Part shown: positions 1-5,515 of the stretch, one piece after another | Layout of the letters: the number at the start of each line of letters is the position of its first letter | How positions within the stretch are numbered: position 1 is the stretch's first letter | Virus record (IMG/VR): IMGVR_UViG_3300032220_000848 | Span: 1 to 26,517 of that record | Direction: 5' to 3' (one strand) | DNA: 26,517 bases | Source of the DNA: a virus | Program-made: the position numbers and the translations under genes | Notes under the pieces: model-generated | Databases searched by the model: none | What the model was told of the DNA's origin: nothing | The model's input: the letters and a program-made list of their open reading frames with translations, nothing else

Positions 1-28
1 CAATACAAACTATTCTAATAGTGATGCC

Positions 29-57
29 AGCGGTGGGCTTGACAAAAGCCTGCCGTT
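29..57. other. Imperfect 12-bp hairpin
   Basis: Positions 29-40 can pair with 46-57 around a five-base loop if G-U wobbles are allowed. No T-run follows on the plus strand, so a simple intrinsic terminator is not supported. It may be the end of a structured untranslated region from outside the window. Confidence 0.3.
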
Positions 58-89
58 GTGCCCCCGAGATTTTTACCAAACCATCAAAC

Positions 90-198
90 CTTATTACGAT
101 ATGTCCAAATTTTTCCCATTTTTAGACATTACGAGCATTCAAAATTTTTTCCAGATTCATGGACATTACGAAGCTTCAAATATTTTTCCAGATTCATA
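90..198 (+). repeat. Tandem ~37-bp repeats with GACATTACGA core
   Basis: Two adjacent 37-base units (125-161 and 162-198) agree at 31 of 37 positions. Both begin with GACATTACGA and end in a TTTTTCCAGATTCAT block. A degenerate third unit (90-124) keeps ATTACGA and the T-rich CC block. Further exact GACATTACGA copies in the same orientation lie at 465-474 and 759-768, with a variant at 612-621. These behave like iterons or regulator-binding sites. All lie left of the DnaA-box-like cluster in nearly gene-free DNA. Confidence 0.7.
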
Positions 199-200
199 GC

Positions 201-229
201 TTATACCATATCAAACCTTTACTGTCAAA
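201..229 (-). promoter_or_regulatory. Candidate leftward promoter
   Basis: On the minus strand TTGACA (229-224) is followed after 17 bases by TATAAG (206-201). The spacer holds a GGTTTG copy. It would transcribe the repeat region leftwards; no gene is seen downstream within the window. Confidence 0.4.
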
Positions 230-232
230 CCA

Positions 233-241
233 TGTTATAAT
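233..241 (+). promoter_or_regulatory. Extended -10 promoter, leaderless start at 248
   Basis: TGTTATAAT (extended -10; hexamer 236-241) is followed by exactly six bases and then the ATG of the 248 gene. The expected transcription start falls on or next to the ATG, and no Shine-Dalgarno site is present. Confidence 0.65.
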
Positions 242-247
242 TGTTTT

Positions 248-430
248 ATGGGTAGAAACTATTTTTCAAAACACGGTGGACCATATTTTATTAATGATGG
301 TTTTTCTCAGCATACCCACTCTCATGAAGATCCACATGATATCAAACCAGATAGAGCTTTACTCTTGTCTCTACTTGTAGGTGTTCCTATTGTGCTTATT
401 ACTCTATATGCTTTAGTTCTAGCTTTTTAA
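248..430 (+). CDS. Small single-pass membrane protein
   Basis: Encodes 60 residues. The first ~38 are polar and rich in histidine (an HTHSHEDPHD stretch near residues 22-31). The last ~22 form one hydrophobic membrane segment (LLLSLLVGVPIVLITLYALV). This gives a cytoplasmic or external His-rich head and a C-terminal anchor. The ATG at 248 is chosen because it lies six bases after a good extended -10 box, matching other leaderless genes here. The His cluster could bind metal, but this is speculation. I do not recognise the family. It stands alone inside the repeat-rich control region. Confidence 0.6.
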   Translation: MGRNYFSKHGGPYFINDGFSQHTHSHEDPHDIKPDRALLLSLLVGVPIVLITLYALVLAF

Positions 431-475
431 TTCCCCCGCCATAACGCATCAAATAATCCTGTCAGACATTACGAT

Positions 476-505
476 CACGCTTTAGCGTCCCCGTTTTTGA
501 CGGGG
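476..505. other. Two adjacent small hairpins
   Basis: ACGC-TTT-AGCGT (about 477-487) is followed at once by CCCCG (489-493), a seven-base loop and CGGGG (501-505). Neither is followed by a T-run, so a classic terminator is doubtful. They may mark the end of the 248 transcript or be a protein-binding structure. Confidence 0.35.
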
Positions 506-666
506 GATATATACAAACCATACAACAATAAACCACTATAGAATAACAAACCTTTTCTCCTGGTTTTGGATAAGTTATTAAATATTATCAAACCTTTCTA
601 TTATATTATTGGACATTATGGGCAATTTTGTATAGGTTTTTTATAGGGCTTTTAAGCTATAAAGGT

Positions 667-695
667 TTGACAAATAGAGGTTTGTATGATATGAT
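667..695 (+). promoter_or_regulatory. Consensus promoter with GGTTTG operators
   Basis: TTGACA (667-672), a 17-base spacer and TATGAT (690-695) preceded by TGA make a near-ideal housekeeping promoter. GGTTTG motifs cover the -35 (664-669) and the spacer (679-684), which suggests repression. A second GGTTTGACA follows at 713-721. The transcript would run through the DnaA-box cluster towards the 940 gene. Confidence 0.65.
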
Positions 696-854
696 CCATG
701 CCAGAAAGAGAAGGTTTGACAAAGGAAAGGTTTTATGATAGGAGGTTTTAAAGCCGTGGACATTACGACGCCATCTATAAAAGTGCTCCAATCTCCACTA
801 TCCTCTACTTTCCTCCACCCAAACCATATCTAAAAAATATCAGTAAGATCTACT

Positions 855-907
855 TGTGGATAACCTGTGGATAACTATGACATTTTAAGCATAAAACCTG
901 TGGATAA
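855..907 (+). other. Three DnaA-box-like sites
   Basis: TGTGGATAA, the reverse complement of the bacterial DnaA box TTATCCACA, occurs exactly at 855-863, 866-874 and 899-907. All copies have the same orientation and start-to-start spacings of 11 and 33 bases, that is, about one and three helical turns. Helical phasing suggests cooperative binding of host DnaA, so this is a good candidate for the phage origin or a DnaA-responsive switch. It ends about 20 bases before the promoter of the 940 gene. Confidence 0.65.
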
Positions 908-924
908 CTTTGTTAACCTTCATG

Positions 925-933
925 TGGTACTAT
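925..933 (+). promoter_or_regulatory. Extended -10 promoter, leaderless start at 940
   Basis: TGGTACTAT (extended -10; hexamer 928-933) lies six bases before the ATG at 940. It sits just after the DnaA-box cluster, so binding there could influence this promoter. Confidence 0.6.
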
Positions 934-939
934 AGAGTT

Positions 940-1071
940 ATGGAATGTAAACACTACTATGAAATTGACTTAGATGGCAAGGTAACTTGCTCTAATTGTC
1001 ATAATGTAGTAGATGAAATTGAAACATACGATAACGACTTCTGGTCATCACAAATGAGTTTTGAGGAATAA
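940..1071 (+). CDS. Small zinc-ribbon-like protein (43 aa)
   Basis: Encodes MECKHYYEIDLDGKVTCSNC followed by an acidic tail. Cys3, His5, Cys17 and Cys20 (with His21) can bind one zinc ion as a minimal ribbon. The start is fixed by the -10 box six bases upstream. It is the first gene of a plus-strand run of short Cys-rich genes, and the next start lies two bases after its stop. I do not recognise a named family. Such minimal zinc proteins are common in phage early regions and often bind nucleic acids or host proteins. Confidence 0.6.
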   Translation: MECKHYYEIDLDGKVTCSNCHNVVDEIETYDNDFWSSQMSFEE

Positions 1072-1072
1072 G

Positions 1073-1264
1073 ATGCTAACAATAATCGCAATACTAATCA
1101 CATGGTATGCCACAAAGGTATACTATACAAAGCAGTTCACAATCCAAAGACCAGTAAAAGAAGAAGGTCCTATGGTCCATATAAGATGTGTTAAGTGCTC
1201 TCAAACCATCTACACCCATAGAGACAACCTTCGTGCTCCTTATTACTGCCTAGCCTGTAATTAA
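1073..1264 (+). CDS. Membrane-anchored zinc-ribbon-like protein
   Basis: From the ATG at 1073 the protein has 63 residues: an N-terminal hydrophobic segment (MLTIIAILITWYATKVYY), a short linker, and a CxxC...CxxC pair (CVKC and CLAC) forming a likely zinc ribbon. GAGGA five bases before this ATG supports it over the in-frame TTG at 1061. The gene is probably co-transcribed with the 940 gene. The function is unknown; a membrane-tethered zinc domain could interact with a host membrane complex. Confidence 0.6.
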   Translation: MLTIIAILITWYATKVYYTKQFTIQRPVKEEGPMVHIRCVKCSQTIYTHRDNLRAPYYCLACN

Positions 1265-1354
1265 AAAACGGTACACGCTCTTAGGCTATTGGGCATATGG
1301 GGATATAGTGTATTTACTATAGGGATTATGAGGATCAATTTATATTCCCCGAAA
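1265..1354. other. Intergenic stretch with inverted repeat
   Basis: TATAGT (1304-1309) and ACTATA (1316-1321) form a short inverted repeat in an otherwise featureless AT-rich gap before the next promoter. Confidence 0.35.
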
Positions 1355-1398
1355 TTTTCAAATACTTAAACCATGATATAATAAATTAAGAAAAGAGG
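1355..1398 (+). promoter_or_regulatory. Promoter and RBS of the Ig-domain protein
   Basis: TTTTCA (1355-1360), 16 bases, then TATAAT (1377-1382) preceded by TGA. AAGAAAAGAGG at 1388-1398 is a Shine-Dalgarno site eight bases before the ATG at 1407. Unlike many promoters here it gives a conventional leader. Confidence 0.6.
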
Positions 1399-1406
1399 CA
1401 CATACT

Positions 1407-2318
1407 ATGGCATTCCCAAAAACTCACAACCTTGAGTACTACCGTGGAGATACATTTGAATTCAGCATTGATGTAAAGAACCAAGATGGAAGTGACTTTG
1501 ATCTTTCTGGGTTTGAAACCTACACATTTAAGATTGCTAACTTTAGAGGAGCAGGTGCTACCCAATATACAGGAACTGCTCAAAAGGTAGGTTTGTCTAG
1601 TATAGGTTGCAAAATTCCATCTAACATTGGAAGAAATTTAGCAGCTGGTAATTATTTTTATGATGTTCAAATAATAGATTCTGGAACCACCTATACTCCA
1701 GATAAGAATATAACATTTTATGCTCAATGGAATGCTATAGAAGGTACACCAGGAGGAACAGCTGATGTTTTACCTGACATCGCTCCTGCAATCTCAACAG
1801 CAACAATTACTGGAACAGCTAAAGTAGGACAAGTATTGACAGCTGGTACAACTGGACTTACTGGTTCTCCAACACCAACCCTATCTTATCAATGGAAAGC
1901 TGCTGGAAGTAACGTTGGAACTAACTCTCCTACATACACCATTGTCTCAGGAGATTTAACTAAGGCTATTACAGTTGTTATTACAGCAAGTAATGGCGTT
2001 GGAAGCAATGCTACTGCTACCTCTTCGGCTACTTCAGCAGTTGCTGCTGCAGATGCCCCAACACCTATTCCAAGTGGACAATACAGAGTTACTTGGGATG
2101 CAAATGGTGGAACTGGAGGAACTTCAACAACTAAGGACATTGGTCTTTTACATACAGCTCCTATAGTTACAAGATCAGGATATACTTTTTCTACATGGAG
2201 AAACCCAGCAACAGGTGGAACTCCAATATTTTTAACTCAAAGCGAAACACCAGATAAGGTGTATACAGTTCTAACAGGAATGTTAAATGTAACGGATGAT
2301 GTATCTGGAGCAGTATAA
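1407..2318 (+). CDS. Baseplate/fibre-like protein with Ig and Flg_new-type repeats
   Basis: The 303-residue protein appears to have three parts. Residues ~1-110 (RGDTFEFSIDVKNQDGSDFD, TYTFKI) resemble the N-terminal domain of phage BppU-like baseplate proteins. Residues ~125-215 form a bacterial Ig-like domain (PTPTLSYQWKAAGSNVG, ITVVITASNGVGSN). Residues ~225-280 resemble a Listeria-Bacteroides/InlB-type repeat (YRVTWDANGGTGG, GYTFSTWRNPATGG). There is no signal peptide, so it is probably a virion adhesin or decoration protein rather than a secreted one. Its stop overlaps the next start (TAATG), so translation is coupled to the 2318 gene. The family call is by motif and is moderate. Confidence 0.6.
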   Translation: MAFPKTHNLEYYRGDTFEFSIDVKNQDGSDFDLSGFETYTFKIANFRGAGATQYTGTAQKVGLSSIGCKIPSNIGRNLAAGNYFYDVQIIDSGTTYTPDKNITFYAQWNAIEGTPGGTADVLPDIAPAISTATITGTAKVGQVLTAGTTGLTGSPTPTLSYQWKAAGSNVGTNSPTYTIVSGDLTKAITVVITASNGVGSNATATSSATSAVAAADAPTPIPSGQYRVTWDANGGTGGTSTTKDIGLLHTAPIVTRSGYTFSTWRNPATGGTPIFLTQSETPDKVYTVLTGMLNVTDDVSGAV

Positions 2319-2602
2319 TGCTCACAATAATATCTAAGCAACAATCTCAAAATATAGAATCTTACTTTGATCCAAATGTATTAACAACCAAGGAATCAAC
2401 CATGGGAGTAGAATCTTTCATAGTCACAGATAGAATAATTGTTAAGGCTAATACTTCTCCTATATTAACATATGATAATACATATATTGAGCCATTTACC
2501 TATGTTGATGGTGTTTTCTATGACGCAAATGGCACTCCAGTAGATGCTCTATATTATAATACAATCTCTTGGGATGTCATCTGGAATGGTGGATATCCTT
2601 AA
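2318..2602 (+). CDS. Hypothetical protein coupled to the Ig-domain protein
   Basis: The 94-residue protein has no signal peptide or membrane segment. It is rich in aromatic and beta-branched residues in its C-terminal half (YDNTYIEPFTYVDGVFYDAN), which suggests a small beta domain. The TAATG overlap with the upstream structural gene suggests translational coupling and perhaps a partner role in the same virion structure. I do not recognise the family. Confidence 0.6.
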   Translation: MLTIISKQQSQNIESYFDPNVLTTKESTMGVESFIVTDRIIVKANTSPILTYDNTYIEPFTYVDGVFYDANGTPVDALYYNTISWDVIWNGGYP

Positions 2603-2603
2603 T

Positions 2604-2632
2604 TTGACTTCCCCTCCAAAATAGGGTATGCT
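2604..2632 (+). promoter_or_regulatory. Promoter, leaderless start at 2639
   Basis: TTGACT (2604-2609), a 17-base spacer and TATGCT (2627-2632), then exactly six bases to ATG 2639. The -35 begins two bases after the preceding stop codon. Confidence 0.7.
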
Positions 2633-2638
2633 TGTTTT

Positions 2639-2743
2639 ATGAAGAAAAACGAATGTCAAAAATGTGAGATGAGTTATAAGGATCCCCTATTCTGGGAGAC
2701 TCATCAAACCATGAGTGATGGAAGGATCTGGTGTACTAAATGA
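2639..2743 (+). CDS. Tiny Cys-rich protein (34 aa)
   Basis: Encodes MKKNECQKCEMSYKDPLFWE and a tail holding THQTM and IWCTK. CxxC near the N-terminus plus His22 and a late Cys resemble a one-zinc knuckle. The start is set by the promoter six bases upstream. Its end overlaps the 2740 gene by ATGA, so the two are likely coupled. No family is recognised. Confidence 0.55.
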   Translation: MKKNECQKCEMSYKDPLFWETHQTMSDGRIWCTK

Positions 2744-2958
2744 CACATGATGAATTATTAGAGGCTACAAAGAGCCAAACCTATATGAATAGTAGAACCC
2801 TAAACCATCCATATATAGTTATACGTTCTGTCCTAGAATTACATAAGCCACAGGAAATAACTTTGCCTGACGGTTCATGGGGAACAAATTGTATGGAATG
2901 CGATGAATGGTCATATCCTTGTCCAACTATTAGGGCTATTGAAAAGGAGTTAACGTGA
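2740..2958 (+). CDS. Hypothetical 72-aa protein with CxxC
   Basis: Soluble protein with a conserved-looking block GTNCMECDEWSYPCPTIRAI near the C-terminus. The WSYPCPTIRAIEKEL ending resembles a recurrent small actinophage protein family that I cannot name. It overlaps its neighbours by ATGA and GTGA and so belongs to a coupled operon (2639-3246). No function is assigned. Confidence 0.6.
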   Translation: MTHDELLEATKSQTYMNSRTLNHPYIVIRSVLELHKPQEITLPDGSWGTNCMECDEWSYPCPTIRAIEKELT

Positions 2959-3161
2959 AAGTAGATTACGATAAGCCACTTCCTATGCACATTTTTGAGG
3001 TATGTATTGATTGTGGTAAGTTCATTAGAACCAAAAGCAAAACAAAGCTAACTTTATTTATGATGGATCATTATGGTATGAATGGCATTAAGCGTTGTTC
3101 TCATAAGTGGTACGGTGAATTCATATATACCCTGCTAAATTGGAAATATAGGAATGTGTAA
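2955..3161 (+). CDS. Small zinc-binding-like protein (68 aa)
   Basis: Starts with GTG inside the preceding stop (GTGA). It contains CIDCGK (CxxC) and, about 27 residues later, RCSHKW, giving a CxxC...CxH ligand set. The C-terminal part is aromatic and basic (YGEFIYTLLNWKYRNV). It is a probable zinc-stabilised nucleic-acid or protein-binding peptide with no named family. Confidence 0.55.
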   Translation: MKVDYDKPLPMHIFEVCIDCGKFIRTKSKTKLTLFMMDHYGMNGIKRCSHKWYGEFIYTLLNWKYRNV

Positions 3162-3246
3162 GCATACTTGGTATATGAGGGATGCAGGTATTACCTGTAC
3201 AAAGTGTTTAATAATATGGGACAAAGATGTGGATGCTAACCAATAG
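3154..3246 (+). CDS. Tiny CxH..CxxC protein (30 aa)
   Basis: Encodes MCKHTWYMRDAGITCTKCLI and an acidic end. CKH plus CTKC gives a four-ligand site (Cys2, His4, Cys15, Cys18) much like the 940 gene product. It overlaps the end of the 2955 gene. AGGA-like bases precede the ATG only weakly, so coupling probably drives translation. Confidence 0.5.
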   Translation: MCKHTWYMRDAGITCTKCLIIWDKDVDANQ

Positions 3247-3261
3247 TGCTCCTTTGGAGCA
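3247..3261. other. Short perfect hairpin
   Basis: TGCTCC-TTT-GGAGCA forms a six-pair hairpin one base after a stop codon. No T-run follows on the plus strand, so it could be an mRNA-end stabiliser rather than a terminator. An AGGT...ACCT inverted repeat containing GGTTTGAT follows at 3266-3278. Confidence 0.35.
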
Positions 3262-3308
3262 TGTAAGGTTTGATACCTCTATATCGTCGCCGAACTTAAA
3301 ACCAGATA

Positions 3309-3317
3309 TGATATGAT
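3309..3317 (+). promoter_or_regulatory. Extended -10 promoter, leaderless start at 3324
   Basis: TGATATGAT (hexamer 3312-3317) is followed by six bases and ATG 3324. No good -35 is present, as expected for an extended -10 promoter. Confidence 0.6.
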
Positions 3318-3323
3318 AGATAT

Positions 3324-3449
3324 ATGAAATCAGGAAAATGCGTGTACTGCGAGAAAGATGCCAAGTACTTTGATGTAATACTAGATAACCAAGAGTATAT
3401 CATTGCAGACGTATGCGACCATCATTTAAAAATGGGCTTATCCTCATAA
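3324..3449 (+). CDS. Small zinc-finger-like protein (41 aa)
   Basis: Encodes MKSGKCVYCEKDAKYFDVIL followed by a segment ending VCDHHLKMGLSS. CxxC followed 20-odd residues later by CDHH makes a plausible zinc site of a common small phage type. The promoter six bases upstream sets the start. The stop overlaps the start of the glycosyltransferase (TAATG), which implies coupled translation. Confidence 0.6.
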   Translation: MKSGKCVYCEKDAKYFDVILDNQEYIIADVCDHHLKMGLSS

Positions 3450-4108
3450 TGATACCAGTTTTATCAATACCAGTTTTAAACAGATATGACCTATTAGATG
3501 AAAATTTAAACCTTATAGACTTTCCAATTAAAGAAATATTAATTATCAATAATGGAAAAGAAGATTACGAACCTAAGAGAAAAGATTTAAATATTAGGGT
3601 ACTTAACCTTCCATCTAATTTAGGAATGTCTGGATCGTGGAACTTAACTATTAAGCTTTATCCTCATGAAAAATACTGGCTATTTTCTTCTGCGGATACA
3701 CATTGGCTACCAGGATCTTTAGAAAAGTTTTATGAAGTTAGCGGTGAATCAAAGATAATAGGTTCAACTGAGGGATTTAGTTGTTTTTCTATTGGAGAGA
3801 ATATAGTTAGAAAAGTTGGTTTATTTGATGAGCATTTTTACCCATATACAAGTGAGGATGATGACTATCGTGAAAGATTTTTTCGCATAGCAAAACTCAA
3901 TAAAGATATAGAATATTTTAATCACTATGTTGAAGTTGTTGCCCCATCTGGACCAGCACAAACCATTCAAAGTGATCCAGAATTGCTTAACAGATATGCT
4001 AAAACCTTTCATAAAAATAAAAAATACTATGATCTTAAAAAATCACAAGACTTTGCTATAGACGGTTTATGGAATATAGATGTAAGAAGAGAACAAGAGT
4101 GGCTGTAG
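3449..4108 (+). CDS. GT2-like glycosyltransferase
   Basis: From ATG 3449 the protein has 219 residues. It shows a GT-A Rossmann start (MIPVLSIPVLNRYDLL), an IIINN-type strand (EILIINNGK), the NLGMSGSWN motif of family 2 enzymes, and a nucleotide-sugar/metal region around FSSADTHW. An acceptor-side motif GLFDEHFYPYTSEDDDYRER follows. The last motif is shared with the 7947 product (FDENFYPYNFDDCDWD), so the two are likely paralogues. The in-frame codon at 3413 is rejected because 3449 couples to the upstream stop. The acceptor is unknown: virion glycans, cell-surface glycan or DNA are all possible. Confidence 0.75.
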   Translation: MIPVLSIPVLNRYDLLDENLNLIDFPIKEILIINNGKEDYEPKRKDLNIRVLNLPSNLGMSGSWNLTIKLYPHEKYWLFSSADTHWLPGSLEKFYEVSGESKIIGSTEGFSCFSIGENIVRKVGLFDEHFYPYTSEDDDYRERFFRIAKLNKDIEYFNHYVEVVAPSGPAQTIQSDPELLNRYAKTFHKNKKYYDLKKSQDFAIDGLWNIDVRREQEWL

Positions 4109-4148
4109 TTGGGGTACTTACAGCATCTATAGAGATATATTTTTAGGC

Positions 4149-4177
4149 TTGACATATCTATATTGCTTTAGTATACT
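4149..4177 (+). promoter_or_regulatory. Consensus promoter, leaderless start at 4184
   Basis: TTGACA (4149-4154), exactly 17 bases, TATACT (4172-4177), then six bases to ATG 4184. This is among the strongest promoters in the window. Confidence 0.8.
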
Positions 4178-4183
4178 TAATAT

Positions 4184-4315
4184 ATGAAAGAACCACGTAT
4201 TATGCAGATGGACTGGAAAGCTTTAGGATATGAAAGAGAGTATAAAGATGGAAAACTCAGATGGGTTCCTCAGAATGTCACAGAAGATAAACAGAACAAG
4301 GATACTTCCTCTTAG
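4184..4315 (+). CDS. Small charged protein (43 aa)
   Basis: Encodes MKEPRIMQMDWKALGYERE and a Lys/Asp-rich tail. It has no cysteines and no membrane segment. The strong promoter six bases upstream supports the start. It overlaps the next reading frame by about 40 bases or more, depending on that start. The function is unknown. Confidence 0.55.
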   Translation: MKEPRIMQMDWKALGYEREYKDGKLRWVPQNVTEDKQNKDTSS

Positions 4316-4511
4316 ATGGCTTGGCAACTTTCTTGGAGGATATGCTGGTAATCATTTAGTTAAATGTTTTGATTATGATGAAGATGGCAAGAATGGTTTG
4401 GCTTATAAGTACCATGCAAAAATGTGGAAGTATCTTAATAAACCCTATGAAAAATGGGGAACATACTATACAATTAATACAGAGAAATGGAATCAAGATG
4501 AGCTTAGATGA
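4275..4511 (+). CDS. Hypothetical protein, start uncertain
   Basis: From ATG 4275 the protein has 78 residues; the frame is also open from ATG 4230 (93 residues). A Gly-rich segment WLGNFLGGYAGNHLVKCFDY is followed by KYHAKMWKYLNKPYEKWGTYY. The compact aromatic and basic composition suggests a folded domain, but I do not recognise it. Neither start has a good Shine-Dalgarno site, so coupling to the 4184 gene may decide it. Confidence 0.5.
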   Translation: MSQKINRTRILPLRWLGNFLGGYAGNHLVKCFDYDEDGKNGLAYKYHAKMWKYLNKPYEKWGTYYTINTEKWNQDELR

Positions 4512-4659
4512 AATGATGTTAAAAATAGAAATAGCAGATAGACTAGATCAAGAGTCTTATGATGTATGGGATAGGGCTAGAATAATTAAGAATCAAGACT
4601 ATCATGATGGTGTGGTTAAGGGTCTTAAAATGGCTGCTGATCTTGTAAGAAAACTATGA
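4498..4659 (+). CDS. Small helical protein (53 aa)
   Basis: Reads MSLDEMMLKIEIADRLDQES and continues with a charged, helix-like sequence ending AADLVRKL. It is probably one or two amphipathic helices. ATG 4498 overlaps the preceding gene by 14 bases; ATG 4513 is an alternative start. Its own stop overlaps the next start (ATGA). No family is recognised. Confidence 0.5.
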   Translation: MSLDEMMLKIEIADRLDQESYDVWDRARIIKNQDYHDGVVKGLKMAADLVRKL

Positions 4660-4862
4660 TTAACCTAGAAATCCCAGATCCTTTTCAAACCTTTGTATCC
4701 AAGAAGTATGCCAATGCCAAAGGATACATACATGATTTCTTTACTGGTGAATGGTCTTATAGATGTTTAACTTGTAAAGAAGATATATCTGCTCCATCCC
4801 GCAAAATTATGACAAAAATTAGATTGTATCACACGAGAAATGAGTGCCTAAATGGATACTGA
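4656..4862 (+). CDS. Small zinc-ribbon-like protein (68 aa)
   Basis: Begins at an ATGA overlap with the preceding gene. YRCLTCKEDI (CxxC) and a downstream HTRNEC (H...C) can form a zinc site about 20 residues apart, similar to other small proteins in this arm. It is otherwise soluble with no known family. Confidence 0.55.
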   Translation: MINLEIPDPFQTFVSKKYANAKGYIHDFFTGEWSYRCLTCKEDISAPSRKIMTKIRLYHTRNECLNGY

Positions 4863-4950
4863 AGAACAATTTGACCTAGAATTTACTGTTGAAGAAATAA
4901 TTAATCTGTATGGTGTTAATAGCTTTGAAGATTTAGATAGGATTGACTAA
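4852..4950 (+). CDS. Tiny acidic protein (32 aa)
   Basis: Encodes MDTEEQFDLEFTVEEIINLY plus NSFEDLDRID. It is strongly acidic and probably a single helix. It overlaps genes on both sides (11 bases with 4656, TAATG with 4950), consistent with a coupled operon. The function is unknown. Confidence 0.45.
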   Translation: MDTEEQFDLEFTVEEIINLYGVNSFEDLDRID

Positions 4951-5060
4951 TGGATAATGAGGAAGAGTTTAATGTTGAAGACATTACGAACGCAATTGTA
5001 AATCAGGCTAAGGCTGACGTTAAAGCTAAATTTGGAAATAAGAAAAGGCATAGACAATAA
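4950..5060 (+). CDS. Tiny helical protein (36 aa)
   Basis: Encodes MDNEEEFNVEDITNAIVNQA followed by a basic C-terminal stretch (KFGNKKRHRQ): an acidic N-terminus and a basic tail. It starts in a TAATG overlap and ends base to base with the convergent gene on the minus strand. It contains an in-gene copy of GACATTACGA, probably chance. Confidence 0.45.
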   Translation: MDNEEEFNVEDITNAIVNQAKADVKAKFGNKKRHRQ

Positions 5061-5225
5061 TTAAAGATCAATATCTTCCAAGCATCTATTGCAAAACCAT
5101 TTAGGTGAGCCTGCAATTTTTCTAGCACCACCATAAACAACCTCATTGTTATCTACCTTATCAATGATTTCCCCATACATATATCCGTATACTATTGGTA
5201 TTAACCAGTGATCGCATTCATACAT
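5061..5225 (-). CDS. Small Cys/His protein, antisense in the plus arm
   Basis: A 54-residue protein, MYECDHWLIPIVYGYMYGEI..., ending FCNRCLEDIDL. Cys4/His6 plus CNRC give a possible zinc site. Minus ATG 5225 is preferred over 5288 because it lies exactly six bases after TGGTATGAT on the minus strand. It is the only minus gene left of 10.4 kb and sits head-to-head with the 5279 gene, so the two may share regulation. Confidence 0.6.
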   Translation of the reverse strand: MYECDHWLIPIVYGYMYGEIIDKVDNNEVVYGGARKIAGSPKWFCNRCLEDIDL

Positions 5226-5231
5226 AATATA

Positions 5232-5272
5232 ATCATACCACACTTGCAATACCGCTGAGTTTCTGGTATGAT
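5232..5272. promoter_or_regulatory. Divergent leaderless promoter pair
   Basis: Rightward: TTGCAA (5244-5249), 17 bases, TGG-TATGAT (5267-5272), six bases, ATG 5279. Leftward: TGG-TATGAT on the minus strand (hexamer 5237-5232), six bases, minus ATG 5225. The two -10 boxes lie within 41 bases, so the polymerases could compete. Confidence 0.7.
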
Positions 5273-5278
5273 TAACAT

Positions 5279-5515
5279 ATGGAAACAAATGGATGGACTA
5301 AAGACTTAGATGATGAACAAAAAGCTTATGTAATGGATCTTATAATTACAACTGTTAAAGAGATTAGAGAGCAGATTGCTCTTGATATTGAGGCTACTGT
5401 ACCAGTATGGGACGGTTTAGGCTTTATGAAAAGTCGTAGAACTAAGGCTGCATTTAAAGTGTGTGCAGCAATTGCAAGAGGACAAAACGAAAAAGTAAGG
5501 GAAAATAATGAATAA
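5279..5515 (+). CDS. Hypothetical helical protein (78 aa)
   Basis: Reads METNGWTKDLDDEQKAYVMD followed by helices and a basic region (FMKSRRTKAAFKVCAAIARG). It is soluble and mostly alpha-helical. The leaderless promoter sets the start. Its end overlaps the 5508 gene by eight bases. The family is not recognised. Confidence 0.6.
   Translation: METNGWTKDLDDEQKAYVMDLIITTVKEIREQIALDIEATVPVWDGLGFMKSRRTKAAFKVCAAIARGQNEKVRENNE

Larger units (their letters stand above)
77..825. repeat. Dispersed CAAACC / GGTTTG motif family
   Basis: CAAACC occurs at 77, 85, 212, 226, 343, 514, 547, 589 and 820, and the reverse form GGTTTG at 664, 679 and 713. The spacing is far denser than chance in AT-rich DNA. 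Several copies form GGTTTGACA and so overlap a -35 element. At 664-695 and, on the minus strand, at 231-212 a second GGTTTG lies 14-15 bases downstream, inside the promoter spacer. This suggests an operator for a phage or host regulator. The single copy at 343 lies in a small gene. Confidence 0.55.
431..939. other. Gene-poor control region, candidate origin
   Basis: I find no convincing gene in this stretch of about 500 bases. It holds two adjacent hairpins, two copies of the GACATTACGA motif plus a variant, many CAAACC/GGTTTG motifs, a consensus promoter and three DnaA-box-like sites. AT-rich DNA at 540-660 could be a duplex-unwinding element. The combination suits a replication origin plus early control region. 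Confidence 0.5.

Noticed and set aside
90-198. Tandem repeats as a CRISPR array
   Set aside because: Units are contiguous without spacers, imperfect, and no cas operon is present; the Cas4-like fragment at the right end is a common phage nuclease.
698-751. 17-codon frame after the strong promoter at 667-695
   Set aside because: The ATG lies before the expected transcription start and the frame spans a GGTTTG operator copy; probably not translated.
4980-4989. Sixth exact GACATTACGA copy
   Set aside because: It lies inside a coding frame far from the other copies and is likely chance.
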